Source: a virus
Strand: one strand, 5' to 3'
Length of the DNA: 24,990 nucleotides
Virus record (IMG/VR): IMGVR_UViG_3300042939_000024
Location: 1 to 24,990 of that record
In this document: positions 7,346-15,492 of the stretch, one piece after another
How positions within the stretch are numbered: position 1 is the stretch's first letter
Layout: the number at the start of each line of letters is the position of its first letter
Notes under the pieces: generated by a model
Seen by the model: only the letters and a program-made list of their open reading frames with translations
Database searches by the model: none
Told to the model about the DNA's origin: nothing
Made by a program: the position numbers and the translations under genes

Positions 7346-7749
7346 GTGCCAACGACCACCAGCGTAAAGCTCGCCGTCCCCGAGTACGCCGAGACGTTGA
7401 AGCCCGCCGTGCCGCCGCCACGGGCATCCGACAACGCAACACGGCTCGCGGAACTGATCGCCGCCCCCGACCCGGACGCCTCAGCACAGCGGGCCGCAGC
7501 CGAGGCAGCGAAGGCGAACCGGTCCACTGTCGCGAGCGTCACGAGCGATCCGTCCGCGTCCCGGTACGTGCTGGGGGCCACAGCAATCGCCACAGAGGCC
7601 GTGCCGCAGGTGCCAGCGACAACCACCACCTTGCCAGCCGTGTAGGCGTCCGTGCTCGTCAACGCGATCCGCTGGACGCTCTGCACCGCTGTGCTCGTCG
7701 CCGAATCCGTGAAGCCCACGTCGATCGCGATCCGTCCCTCGAGACTCAT
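7342..7749 (-). CDS. Hypothetical virion-associated protein
   Basis: The 135-residue protein is encoded between the connector and head-closure genes with ATGA overlaps at both ends (7746-7749 and 7342-7345). It is Ala, Ser, Thr, Val and Gly-rich and almost free of lysine. It looks like beta-strands (MSLEGRIAIDVGFTDSATS, GKVVVVAGTCGTASVAIAVA, GTASFTLVVVGT). No catalytic motif, signal peptide or membrane helix is evident. Composition resembles the small structural genes at 9403-9861 and 2057-2452, suggesting a surface decoration or joining protein. Family unknown. Confidence 0.75.
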   Translation of the reverse strand: MSLEGRIAIDVGFTDSATSTAVQSVQRIALTSTDAYTAGKVVVVAGTCGTASVAIAVAPSTYRDADGSLVTLATVDRFAFAASAAARCAEASGSGAAISSASRVALSDARGGGTAGFNVSAYSGTASFTLVVVGT

Positions 7750-8381
7750 GCGTACTGCCTCCAGCGGAGGTTGGCCAGCAGGGCCGATACGGCCATTTCC
7801 AGTTCACGGCCGACGCTGCCCACGGCTTCCCGGTTCGCGTACCAGTGACCCACCAACATCTTGATCGCATGCTTCGCCGGCGTCGGCACGTTCGCCGATC
7901 CACCGTAGCCGGCGAGGTATGTCACCTGAACGGCCTTGTCGTCGAGCCGCACGCTCGGCCAGTTCTCCAAGTACTTCGGGTAAACGAGCGAAGGGACGTG
8001 GTCGCGGTCCAGGCGGAACTGCTGCGTTCCGGACTGCGCCCACGTCAGTGTTTGCGTGGTGCCCCCCTGGTCCACGTAGGAAATAGTCACCGTGGCGCTC
8101 GCGGCCGTCGCGTTCAGGCGGACGGGCGGGCGCGGAAGCCCAATCCGCAAATCCACGAAGTCGTCGAACGCCACGGTGTATTGCTTGTCGGCGAAGGTGC
8201 GGTCGCAGTAGTCCTCGCACCAGGCGGTCGCCGTGTCGATCAGAACGCCGATGTAGTCATCGTCGGTCGTCATATCGACGATCCGCAGATGCTCCTTGGC
8301 CTCGGCCACCGACACGGGCCGATCGCCCGACCCGCTGGCCGTCGCAACGATGAGCGACCGGTAGTTGCTACTTGCCCGCAC
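7746..8381 (-). CDS. Head-tail connector protein (gp6-like / phiE125 gp8 type)
   Basis: The start is GTG at 8381 with GGGAGG about 7 nt upstream, overlapping the end of the previous gene; ORF extension to 8477 is a shadow. The product is about 211 residues. The N-terminal half has the signature of connector proteins: PVSVAEAKEHLRI, DDDYIGVLIDTATAWCEDYCDRTF, then DLRIGLPRPPVRL. It ends with HAIKMLVGHWYANREAVG, a strongly family-typical phrase. These proteins form a ring under the portal. Gene order between capsid and closure protein agrees. Confidence 0.9.
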   Translation of the reverse strand: MRASSNYRSLIVATASGSGDRPVSVAEAKEHLRIVDMTTDDDYIGVLIDTATAWCEDYCDRTFADKQYTVAFDDFVDLRIGLPRPPVRLNATAASATVTISYVDQGGTTQTLTWAQSGTQQFRLDRDHVPSLVYPKYLENWPSVRLDDKAVQVTYLAGYGGSANVPTPAKHAIKMLVGHWYANREAVGSVGRELEMAVSALLANLRWRQYA

Positions 8382-8607
8382 GGCGTCGCCTCCCAGCCTT
8401 GGCGTAGGGTGCCTCGGCTCGCTCGACCTCCTGCGGCTCGTCAGCCACGGCGAACCGGATCTGCGGCTGCTCGTCACGCACGGCGTAGCCAGAACGCACC
8501 AGCATGTCCGCCAGGCCGCCAGTCACGTCCACGACCTGCCCCGTCTTGTAGGTGCGGACCGGTCGAGTGATCCGCACCGAGACCGTCGGGTACTGCGTGC
8601 TGCTCAT
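8368..8607 (-). CDS. Small hypothetical head-region protein
   Basis: The 79-residue protein starts with ATG at 8607, overlapping the glycosyltransferase stop as ATGA. It begins MSSTQYPTVSVRITRPVRT, has a TGGLADMLVRSGYAV motif, an acidic stretch, and a very basic tail (KAGRRRRAGK). It lies immediately before the connector gene. Small proteins with a GxAxxLVxxGYA-type motif are common next to head-completion genes, but I know of no established function. The basic tail might contact DNA or the capsid interior; this is speculation. Confidence 0.78.
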   Translation of the reverse strand: MSSTQYPTVSVRITRPVRTYKTGQVVDVTGGLADMLVRSGYAVRDEQPQIRFAVADEPQEVERAEAPYAKAGRRRRAGK

Positions 8608-9374
8608 TGCCACACCTTGTCCGGGGGTTGCCCGCCTCGATCCCAGAAATCCCCAGGATGCTGGAGCAACGGCTGCATGTTGTGGTCGGGCCATTTGAAC
8701 CAGACTTCGGCATGCCCCAAGGCGACCCGCGGGCAGACGCCCAACTTCAGCCCGGCCTTCTGAGCCTCGATCCAGAAGTGGATGTCGTCGTCGATCCGGC
8801 CGTCGTCCCACCGGCCATCGGCGTTCGGTCTGCCGAAGAACCACGGGTGCGGCATCTTCTTCAAGGCCGACGCCCGCAGGAGCGTGAACCCGAAGTGAGC
8901 CGTGTTCACCGGCATGATGTTGTGATAGATCAGCTGGTCGCGGCCGATGCTCCCGGCCCGCGTGCCGTCGTCGCTCATCATCGTGAACAGCGGCTCATCG
9001 TGCCGCCGCTTCATCTGCACGGCAGCGACCACGTCGTAGTCCGACGCCGAGGCGTAGGTCAGCAGACGAGGTAGTGCATCGGGCTGGAAAATGGAATCGT
9101 AGTCGAGTGTCAGGATCCACAGCGGAGGGCCGTCAGGCTCGGGGTCGTTCTCGACCATGTCCGTGAGGACACGCTCGAGGCACTGCCCCCAGAAAGCCCC
9201 TTCCAGCCGCACGGGTGCGACTCCGTAGGGGATGAGCCCTCTAGGCCAGCAGAACATGTGGTCTTGCCAACCCAGCCTAGGAACAGAGAACGCGCAATGA
9301 ACGCGAACCGGCCCCGAGCCAGTATTCAGCACAGCCGGCTTTATGCCGGCGATGGGTGAAGCAGCCGCGCCCAC
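8604..9374 (-). CDS. Glycosyltransferase, GT-A type, within the head gene cluster
   Basis: A GTG start at 9374 has a strong AAGGAGG 5-8 nt upstream. The 256-residue product has WILTLDYDS at about residues 87-94, a DxD-type metal/nucleotide-sugar motif, preceded by a helix-rich region. Downstream are AHFGFTLLRASALKKMPHPW and DDDIHFWIEAQKAGLKLGV followed by GHAEVW, which resembles the acceptor/catalytic end of GT-A enzymes. It should transfer a sugar from an NDP-sugar; substrate is unknown. It sits between a decoration-like gene and the head-tail connector genes and is co-transcribed with them, so virion-protein glycosylation is an attractive but untested role. Confidence 0.8.
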   Translation of the reverse strand: MGAAASPIAGIKPAVLNTGSGPVRVHCAFSVPRLGWQDHMFCWPRGLIPYGVAPVRLEGAFWGQCLERVLTDMVENDPEPDGPPLWILTLDYDSIFQPDALPRLLTYASASDYDVVAAVQMKRRHDEPLFTMMSDDGTRAGSIGRDQLIYHNIMPVNTAHFGFTLLRASALKKMPHPWFFGRPNADGRWDDGRIDDDIHFWIEAQKAGLKLGVCPRVALGHAEVWFKWPDHNMQPLLQHPGDFWDRGGQPPDKVWQ

Positions 9375-9402
9375 GGCAACCTCCTTCGAGTTGTCGAACT
9401 AC

Positions 9403-9861
9403 TTAACCAAGGACCACGCGGTTGGTGACGTTCGCGTCCGACGCCGAATCGACGCCAGACTCGCCGCGACCCAGACGGGCCGCCACCACCACCGTGTTGT
9501 TGCTTGCGTTGCTCGTCGCAGACGAACTCGGCGTGACCGAGACCTGCACGTAACGCTTGAGACCCTTCGTGCTGACCTCGAACCGGCTGACGTTGACCGT
9601 CGCCGTGTTGCCGACGCCAGCCAGCGTGTAATCCGTGTTCTGGATCAGGCTGGCGATCGTGCCGTAGCTGCCGTCCGTGTCGGAGTGACGCAGCGAGACC
9701 ACGCTCGGAGCCGCCGTGTTGGCGATCGAGCGGTAGCCCACGTCCACCGACAGCGAGTCGTAGCCGAGGCAATCGACCGCCACGGTCAGCGTGCTGGCCG
9801 AAGCGAGACCCGTAGCGTCCGTCAGGGCGACCACGGAACGAGAGTTCTGGAGATGGTTCAC
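9403..9861 (-). CDS. Putative capsid decoration / head-associated protein
   Basis: The 152-residue protein starts MNHLQNSRSVVALTDATGL at 9861, directly downstream of the major capsid gene. It is Ser/Thr/Ala/Val-rich with alternating beta segments: SASTLTVAVDCLGYDSLSVD, SVVSLRHSDTDGSYGTI and LKRYVQVSVTPSSSA. It ends with SDANVTNRVVLG. Proteins of this size and composition downstream of an HK97-type capsid gene are often head decoration or fibre proteins. The phrase DCLGYDSLSVDVGY plus DTDGSYGTI recalls small phage capsid-stabilising proteins, but I cannot name a family. The many Ser/Thr residues would be compatible with modification by the adjacent glycosyltransferase. Confidence 0.8.
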   Translation of the reverse strand: MNHLQNSRSVVALTDATGLASASTLTVAVDCLGYDSLSVDVGYRSIANTAAPSVVSLRHSDTDGSYGTIASLIQNTDYTLAGVGNTATVNVSRFEVSTKGLKRYVQVSVTPSSSATSNASNNTVVVAARLGRGESGVDSASDANVTNRVVLG

Positions 9862-9889
9862 GGTTCAGGGTTCCTTGATGGTGCTTGGG

Positions 9890-11185
9890 TCAGAGGATGA
9901 GGGCCACGACCGGACCGGCGGTGTTGGCGTCGCCAACGTCCGAGGTCACCGCGTCGTAGGACACAGTGGCCTGCATGTACGTCTGATCGAATTCAACGTA
10001 GCGGTCAGTGCTCGCCCGCACGGCAACCTGCCGACGGAGGGCGAAGTGGCTGGACCGCTTCAAGTCGCCGAAGAGAGCCACGCACTGGGTAGCGGCGGCG
10101 GTCTTCCGCATGACGTTGTTGAAGAACACCGGCCAGCCCATGAACACCGGCCGACGGACGCCGTCCACGATCTCGTTAGCCATGGCACCGTTGCCGCCCA
10201 GGGCCAGCGACTGCATCGCCAGAGCGTGCATCTGCGGCGTGGTGTACCAGCCGCAGGTCGGGCTCTGCGAAGCGTAGGTCGGCAACTTGGCGATCGTGTT
10301 GGCGAAGTCGTCGATCGTCAGGGCAGTGACCGCCGTCTGGCTGGAGTCGTGGATGCCAGCGGTCAGCGTCTCGTTTTCGAACTTCCACTGGATGCCGCGG
10401 ATGCCGCCGTAGGTGGAAGCCCCGGTCCCGATAAAGCCGTCTTCGTCGATTCTCTGCGCGATGGCGAGGGCAAATTCAGTTGCCACAAGCGACGCCAAAT
10501 CGATAGCCGAGTCGTCGATCAGCTGGTTGGGAATGCGGGTTCCGACCCTGACTTCCTTGCTAGAGAGCAAGACGTTGTCGGTCGCCATGTCCGTCACGAT
10601 CGTCTCAGCGTTGGCGCCGGTGTGGTACGCGGTATTGCCGGCGGTCCGACGCGGGATGTAGAGCGTGTCGCTCGTCATCGTCAGGTTGTTGGCCTGGGCG
10701 GGAAACGACCCATAGGCATCGACCAATCTGATCAACGTGGCCGCGAAGGTGTCAGGAATTAGCGCTCCGCCCTTGCTGTTGTCGTTGGGCGACAGGGCGC
10801 GAGCCTCGACGTGCTTCTCGTACCACGCCCGATCCTCGGCTCGGCCGAGGACGTAGCCACGAATCCAGCGACCGCAGGCTTCGGCGTCCGAAGACGACCG
10901 GAACATCGTTGCCTTGCCGCTGTCGCGGGACGGACGGGCCGCCGGCTCAACAGCAGCAACCTCGACCGGCTTCGCGGTCGCAGCAACCTTGCCGCGGAGC
11001 GACGTGATCCGCTCGGCGATGGAGTGCTCGCGGGCGAGCTCGGCCTCGAGACGCTCACCTTCGACGGCGAGCTTCTCCATCTCGGCGGCCTGCTCGGCGG
11101 AACGGTCCTCGACGGCCGAAAGGTCGGCGAGCATCGCAGCCACAGCGGCGGCGCGGTCCTGAAGCTTCGAGAGTTGAGTGGCCAT
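9890..11185 (-). CDS. Major capsid protein, HK97 fold
   Basis: I start at the ATG at 11185 with GGAG about 8 nt upstream; upstream in-frame codons to 11236 are probably non-coding. The product is about 431 residues. Residues 1-65 form a predicted coiled coil, the scaffolding delta domain normally removed by the prohead protease. A Pro/Ala linker (about 70-90) follows. The fold-typical shell part includes GGALIPDTFAATLIRLV, TLYIPRRTAGNTAYHTG, a GIRGIQWKFENE segment and the late VALFGDLKRSSHFALRR and VRASTDRYVEFDQ motifs. Protease and portal genes lie directly upstream, as in HK97. Confidence is high. Confidence 0.95.
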   Translation of the reverse strand: MATQLSKLQDRAAAVAAMLADLSAVEDRSAEQAAEMEKLAVEGERLEAELAREHSIAERITSLRGKVAATAKPVEVAAVEPAARPSRDSGKATMFRSSSDAEACGRWIRGYVLGRAEDRAWYEKHVEARALSPNDNSKGGALIPDTFAATLIRLVDAYGSFPAQANNLTMTSDTLYIPRRTAGNTAYHTGANAETIVTDMATDNVLLSSKEVRVGTRIPNQLIDDSAIDLASLVATEFALAIAQRIDEDGFIGTGASTYGGIRGIQWKFENETLTAGIHDSSQTAVTALTIDDFANTIAKLPTYASQSPTCGWYTTPQMHALAMQSLALGGNGAMANEIVDGVRRPVFMGWPVFFNNVMRKTAAATQCVALFGDLKRSSHFALRRQVAVRASTDRYVEFDQTYMQATVSYDAVTSDVGDANTAGPVVALIL

Positions 11186-11260
11186 CCGTGGCGCTCCGTA
11201 GTTGGTGAACGGTGACAGTCCGTGTCTGTCGTTCACACTACGGGAGCAAAGGGCGATGAC

Positions 11261-11446
11261 CTAGCGTTTCGGTTGTACGTACAACGAACGTCTGTAGATG
11301 TACTCGCTCGGCACGACCACCTTCGTGCTGAAGTCGCAGCATTGGCACTCGACGTAGCGAACCTGCTGATCGCCTGCCGCCTTGCTGGTACGTGTGCGAA
11401 TGCGGCCACGCTTGCACTGCGGACACACGTCGCCTGGTCTAGCCAC
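11261..11446 (-). CDS. Small zinc-ribbon protein
   Basis: The 61-residue protein starts with GTG at 11446, inside the end of the protease gene, and has AGGAG about 8 nt upstream. It contains CPQC (C8, C11) and CQCC (C34-C37), spaced like a zinc ribbon, within a basic sequence (CKRGRIRTRTSK). It ends in a hydrophobic/aromatic tail. It could bind DNA, RNA or a protein partner. It lies between protease and capsid genes, an unusual but observed slot for tiny accessory genes. Function unknown; transcription-related Zn ribbons have this cysteine pattern. Confidence 0.75.
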   Translation of the reverse strand: MARPGDVCPQCKRGRIRTRTSKAAGDQQVRYVECQCCDFSTKVVVPSEYIYRRSLYVQPKR

Positions 11447-12137
11447 GCAGATGGCTCCTGAGCTTGGCAGCCCGCAGGCGAGCCGCCATCCGCACCGCCA
11501 GATTCGTCAGCGTCTTGCCGTCGTTCACCGGCTCGGCCTGGACCGGAGCCTCTTCCTGCTCAGCCATCCACGCCTCCATGCTGCGACGGGCAACAGCCGC
11601 AGACGATGACGAGTATGCAGGGTGTGTCACGACCGACACGTCGAACAGGCCAGAAACCTCGCGGATCGAGCGACGCGGCATACCGTCTTCGCCCGGTGCC
11701 CACGACTGCCCCTTCTGCTCCACGGTGAACGCGAACGATGAGCCACGCAGGTCGCCGCGGGCCGTCAGTTCGCCGATCGTGCGGCCCAACTCCGTATTCG
11801 GCAAAACGACCGAGTACCGCAGCCCCTTGTCGTCGCTTGACAGTTCCAGCGTGCCTGACGACGTGCGGCCCAGCAGCTGGTTGGCGTCGTGGTTGAACAG
11901 GGCCACCACGTCCCGCTTGCCACGCTGGCGGTTAAGAACCTTGTCGAATGCACCCGGCAGGATCGTCTCGCGAAACCCGCCTAGGTCTACCGAAGTGGTG
12001 TTGTAGCGGACGGCATAGCCCGACAACACCGTGCGGCCGTCGGCCCGAGTCTCGACAGCCACGCCACCGTCGTCGGCGAACTCCCAGTCACGCCGCTCGA
12101 TCTCCGTAGCCACCGCCACGTCCGTCTCGTCAGCCAT
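11439..12137 (-). CDS. HK97-family prohead protease
   Basis: The ATG at 12137 has GGAGG about 6 nt upstream and overlaps the portal stop. Upstream codons to 12239 are the portal gene read in another frame. The product is about 232 residues. It shows the family pattern: TVLSGYAVRYNTTSVDLGGFRETILPGAF at residues 37-64, FNHD with His83 followed by LLGRTSSGTLEL, then GDLRGSSFAFTV (Ser133/134) and DVSVVTHPAYSSSSAAV. His and Ser form part of the catalytic site. It matures the procapsid by cleaving the capsid delta domain. A C-terminal extension is acidic then basic. Confidence 0.93.
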   Translation of the reverse strand: MADETDVAVATEIERRDWEFADDGGVAVETRADGRTVLSGYAVRYNTTSVDLGGFRETILPGAFDKVLNRQRGKRDVVALFNHDANQLLGRTSSGTLELSSDDKGLRYSVVLPNTELGRTIGELTARGDLRGSSFAFTVEQKGQSWAPGEDGMPRRSIREVSGLFDVSVVTHPAYSSSSAAVARRSMEAWMAEQEEAPVQAEPVNDGKTLTNLAVRMAARLRAAKLRSHLRG

Positions 12138-13365
12138 CGCTCGCCTCCGTGCTCGGGGTGTCCTGGGCCGGCTCGTCTTCGCTCGGTTCGTCCTGCTCCT
12201 CGGGCACGTCCTCCACCGGCTCGGCCACCGGCTCAGCACCAGGGGGCAGCGGGCCGAGGTTCTCCTTCTGCCGCACTTCCTCGGGCGTCAGCCACTTGTT
12301 GCGGATGGCGATCTCATACGCCTGGTAACGGGTCGTGATGTCGCTCCGCAGCAGCCCCTCAACGAGAAACTCCGCGTACAACTCGCCGTCCTCGGGGAGC
12401 ACGTCCCGCTCGATCGCGCCCTCGATCCGCCGCAGCCACGGGGCAATCGTGAACTTCTCGAACGACACCATCTCGCTCTGCAGGTTGCCCCACGTCGCGC
12501 GGCCCAACTCCTGAATCATGTGTGGCGGCATCCGCCAGATGCGGCAGATCGCCAGCAGCGATTGCATCCACAGCTCGGCCAGCTGGCTCTCTTGATTCGT
12601 GGCCGTGATCGTGTCGGCCTTCAGCCCGTTGCTCAGCACCGCCGTCTCGCCAGCGTTCCGCGCCCCCTTGTGCCGGGCGTTCCACGACTCGCGAAGCCCT
12701 CGCCGCTGCTCCTCGTTGAGCACCTGGTCGGTCGTGAGGATCAGCCCTGGCTGGGCGTTGTTGCGATAGAACGTGGCAGCGTAGCCCTCCAAGCTGCGGG
12801 CCAAGCTGATCGCATCGCGGCCCAACTCAATCGGCACCTCACCGTGAATGCCGTCGAACGAGATCCACGGAATGTGGCAGATCTGGTCGTCGCGGTAGAT
12901 CGTCTGCCGGCCCGTCTTCGGGTCCGTGAAGAGGTACGTCTTTGTGCCCTCGTCGTCCGCCTCGACCTTCATGCCGGCCGGGTTCAACGGCCGCAGTTCG
13001 GTCACCTGCCCATCGGGGCCGCGGAACTTGAACTGGTAGGACGAGCCGTAGAACCCCATGTGCAGGCAGATCTGCTCGACCCACTGATACCGGGTCTGGT
13101 AGCGGTTCGGCTTCTTGGCGAGCACGTTGTAGATCGCCAGATCCTTGGCCCGCTCCGACGTGTAGTCGTCGCGCTTGCGGTAGACGTGCAGCGGCAGGCA
13201 GGCGACGGTCTCGGCGACCACGCGAGCACACGCCATGTACGCCGCCGTCCGCATGGCGGTCTCGGGAGTCACCCGCACGCCAGACTCGGCAGCAGCGGCA
13301 ACAAGGTCATCCCAGCGGCTCATCCGCGTCTCAAGCCAGCGGATCTCGGGGAGCGTCGCATCCAT
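12130..13365 (-). CDS. Portal protein, HK97 type
   Basis: The 411-residue protein starts at the ATG at 13365, eight bases after the terminase stop. It has family hallmarks: AMRTAAYMACARVVAETVA with PLHVYRK near residues 37-65, HMGFYGSSYQFKFRG, then IPWISFDGIHGEVPIELG and YAATFYRNNAQPGLIL. NGLKADTITATNQESQLAEL and ICRIWRMPPHMI, with ATWGNLQSEMVSFEKFTIAPWL, complete the stem/wing pattern. The C-terminus is a long acidic, Pro-rich tail. Twelve copies form the DNA-entry ring. Terminase upstream and protease downstream confirm it. Confidence 0.95.
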   Translation of the reverse strand: MDATLPEIRWLETRMSRWDDLVAAAAESGVRVTPETAMRTAAYMACARVVAETVACLPLHVYRKRDDYTSERAKDLAIYNVLAKKPNRYQTRYQWVEQICLHMGFYGSSYQFKFRGPDGQVTELRPLNPAGMKVEADDEGTKTYLFTDPKTGRQTIYRDDQICHIPWISFDGIHGEVPIELGRDAISLARSLEGYAATFYRNNAQPGLILTTDQVLNEEQRRGLRESWNARHKGARNAGETAVLSNGLKADTITATNQESQLAELWMQSLLAICRIWRMPPHMIQELGRATWGNLQSEMVSFEKFTIAPWLRRIEGAIERDVLPEDGELYAEFLVEGLLRSDITTRYQAYEIAIRNKWLTPEEVRQKENLGPLPPGAEPVAEPVEDVPEEQDEPSEDEPAQDTPSTEASDG

Positions 13366-13372
13366 GCGGTGT

Positions 13373-15007
13373 TCACCAGAAGGAAAGTTCGGGCATCGCC
13401 TGCGGCGTCAGGCTTTCGCCCATGTGCGAGCCAATCGCCATCACCAGAGCCACCATGCCGTCGATGCGTTCCGTGCTCTTCGCCTTGGATGGCTTGATGT
13501 TGCCGGCCGAGTCGCTCTGAACCGCTACGTTTCCTGCTTGCCAGCCTAGCACCGGATGTCCAGCGTGCCGCAGTTTGCCGTCGATCGTGAGTGCCTCAGT
13601 CCTCTTAGCGGGCGCGCTCATGGACGCAAAACCCATCCCAAACATCTGCACCGGCAAGCCCTCAGCCACGAGCTCCTGCGCGAGCATCGTCGCGTTCCAT
13701 CGGTCGATGGCGATCTGCTTCGGCTGGAACCGCCCGCAGAACTCCATGATGTCCCGCTTGATCGTGGCGTAATCCGTGCTCTTGCCGTCCGTCAACCGCA
13801 GGAATCCGTCCCTGCCCCACTGGGTGTAGGGCACCCGGTCCGTCCGCTCCCGCTCAGCGGCGTTGGCCTCAGGGCACCAGAACATCGGCACCACGTCGTA
13901 CCGCCCCGACTCGTCGGGAAACACGGCCACGAACGCCGACGTGTCCCACGTACTCGCAAGGTCCAACCCAGCCCAGAACGGCCGCCCCTCCAGCGGCTCA
14001 AGTTCCACGCCGCAGGCCGCCCACTGGTCAGGACGAATCCAGCGGATGTCAGAGGTCGTTGGGATGTTCAGCCGATACCGCAGGAAGGCGTTGAGTTTGG
14101 TGGCGGAGTTCTCGGCTTCCTTGCAGTCAGCGGCGAATGACTCCTCGCTGATCGTCTCGCCTAGCGAGGGGTTCGCCTTGTGCCATATCTTCGGCGACTT
14201 CCAATCGTCCTCCCGGTCCGCCGCGTAGATGCAGCCGAAGAAAGACGGGTCGAACGTCGGGTCGGCAATGCACCGCTCGGCGTAATCGTGCTGGTCGTAC
14301 CACAGGTGGGTCTTGTTCGCCTCGCCAGCCGTCGTGATCGACAGTACCAGCGGCTGACGCCGGGCCGCACCGCCGTACCGCAGGGCATCCCACAGCCGGC
14401 GGTCGCCACGTTGGGCATGCAACTCGTCGAACAGCAGGCAGGAAATGTTCAGCCCCTCGGCCCTGAACGCATCCGCCGACAGCACGCGGTAGAACGAGTT
14501 GCTCCCGCGATGCACGATCGTCTTCCGCGAGTCGAGCACCTCCAGCACCTTCGACAAAGCCGGCGACGAGCGGACCATCGACGCGGCTTCACGGTAGATA
14601 ATGCCAGCCTGCTCGCGGTCCGATGCCGCACCGTAGACCTCGGCCCCGGCTTCCCCATCGGCCACCAGCATGAAGAGGGCGATGCCGGCGAGTAGCGTTG
14701 ACTTCCCGTTCTTTTTCGGGATCTCGATGTACGCCTGGCGATGTAACCGAGTGCCGTCAGGCTTCAGCCGGCCGAAGATCTCACCCAGCACGTACTTCTG
14801 CCACGGCAGCAGCAGGAACGGTTGCCCGGCCGTCTGTCCCTTCGAGTGCTTCAGCACCGTCTCGAAGAAACGGTACACCCGGTCGGCCTTCGCCTGGTCG
14901 ATGCCAGGACGATGCTTAGCCGTGGGCGGCGAAGAACTCTTCGAGCTCGTCCTTTTTGACTTCGACTTGCGTGGCAAGCTTCGTTCTCGACGAGGGATTG
15001 AGGCCAA
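13373..15007 (-). CDS. terL: Terminase large subunit (HK97/Terminase_1 type)
   Basis: The 544-residue reading begins with TTG at 15007, with AGAGG about 6 nt upstream, and overlaps the small-subunit gene by 92 nt; the true start is uncertain. ATPase: IPKKNGKST (Walker A, about 96-104), LLFDELHAQ (Walker B, 191-199) and LSITTAG (coupling motif, about 222-228). Nuclease: GLDLAST with D349, QIAIDRWN with D435 and ERIDGMVAL with D516. It cuts concatemeric DNA and pumps it through the portal. All key acidic residues are present, so it looks intact. The Lys/Ser-rich first 30 residues may partly be untranslated. A TTG at 14977 is the next possible start. Confidence 0.95.
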   Translation of the reverse strand: MASIPRRERSLPRKSKSKRTSSKSSSPPTAKHRPGIDQAKADRVYRFFETVLKHSKGQTAGQPFLLLPWQKYVLGEIFGRLKPDGTRLHRQAYIEIPKKNGKSTLLAGIALFMLVADGEAGAEVYGAASDREQAGIIYREAASMVRSSPALSKVLEVLDSRKTIVHRGSNSFYRVLSADAFRAEGLNISCLLFDELHAQRGDRRLWDALRYGGAARRQPLVLSITTAGEANKTHLWYDQHDYAERCIADPTFDPSFFGCIYAADREDDWKSPKIWHKANPSLGETISEESFAADCKEAENSATKLNAFLRYRLNIPTTSDIRWIRPDQWAACGVELEPLEGRPFWAGLDLASTWDTSAFVAVFPDESGRYDVVPMFWCPEANAAERERTDRVPYTQWGRDGFLRLTDGKSTDYATIKRDIMEFCGRFQPKQIAIDRWNATMLAQELVAEGLPVQMFGMGFASMSAPAKRTEALTIDGKLRHAGHPVLGWQAGNVAVQSDSAGNIKPSKAKSTERIDGMVALVMAIGSHMGESLTPQAMPELSFW

Positions 15008-15398
15008 AGTCAGCCTCTAAGACGTGGAGTTGTGCCGCTAATTTGTGGGCTATCGCAACCTCTGGACGCTGGGCGATGTACTTGATGTCGCCCTTGTCGT
15101 TCAGGATCGGGTACGTGTCGCCCTCTTTTTGGAGTTTCGCACGGGTGGCAAGCCACCATTCGTATGTGTCGCAGTACCTCGCCAGTGCCTCGATGTCGGC
15201 CTGCGTCATCACTCGCACGGATTGAAGTAGCGGCAGCACCCTGCCCCAACGCCGACGAGCGACCGGGCCGAGGTACTCTGGCATCTCCACCCCAGTCTGC
15301 GGCGGCGTCGGCTCAAGTTCGTTGAGGCGTCGCTTTCCTGGGTTGCCACGCAGGATCTTCAGCTGCGTTGGAACCGGCGGCCTGCCCTTCCTGGCCAT
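14916..15398 (-). CDS. terS: Terminase small subunit, P27 family
   Basis: The 160-residue protein starts with ATG at 15398 after AGGGGGTAGG. It opens with the diagnostic phrase GRPPVPTQLKILRGNPGKR. It continues with YLGPVARRRWGRVLPLLQS, TQADIEALARYCDTYEWW and a C-terminal DFGLNPSSRTKL motif, all typical of P27-type small terminases. These recognise the packaging site and recruit the large subunit. A 94-bp gene-free stretch and two HNH endonuclease genes precede it, and its 3' end overlaps terL. Confidence 0.94.
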   Translation of the reverse strand: MARKGRPPVPTQLKILRGNPGKRRLNELEPTPPQTGVEMPEYLGPVARRRWGRVLPLLQSVRVMTQADIEALARYCDTYEWWLATRAKLQKEGDTYPILNDKGDIKYIAQRPEVAIAHKLAAQLHVLEADFGLNPSSRTKLATQVEVKKDELEEFFAAHG

Positions 15399-15492
15399 GA
15401 CCTACCCCCTATGCGACTTTTGCGGGCGCGTTTTCGTGCTTCCCGCACGTGATTAATATTCGGCCCAGTAAATGTTTTTCGCCGTTTCGCCG
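15399..15492. other. Gene-free, AT-richer 94-bp stretch upstream of terS with inverted repeat
   Basis: No gene is supported here. It holds an AT-rich patch (GATTAATATT at 15451-15460) that stands out in the GC-rich window. It also holds an inverted repeat TGCGGG (15421-15426) / CCCGCA (15442-15447) with a 15-nt loop. Neither strand has a following T-run that would make a convincing terminator, and I find no good -35/-10 pair. Being next to terS, it could be part of a packaging site or a late promoter. Confidence 0.35.

Noticed and set aside
9791-10762. A 323-codon plus-strand open frame
   Set aside because: It is antisense to the major capsid gene, with no ribosome binding site or recognisable domain.
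12031-13497. A 488-codon open frame on the plus strand
   Set aside because: It lies antisense to the clearly identified portal and protease genes. Long antisense open frames are expected in GC-rich coding DNA; the translation is Arg/Leu/His-rich without any family signature.
15421-15447. The inverted repeat upstream of terS as a rho-independent terminator
   Set aside because: The loop is long and no T-run follows on the transcribed (minus) strand; it is reported only as an unassigned feature.
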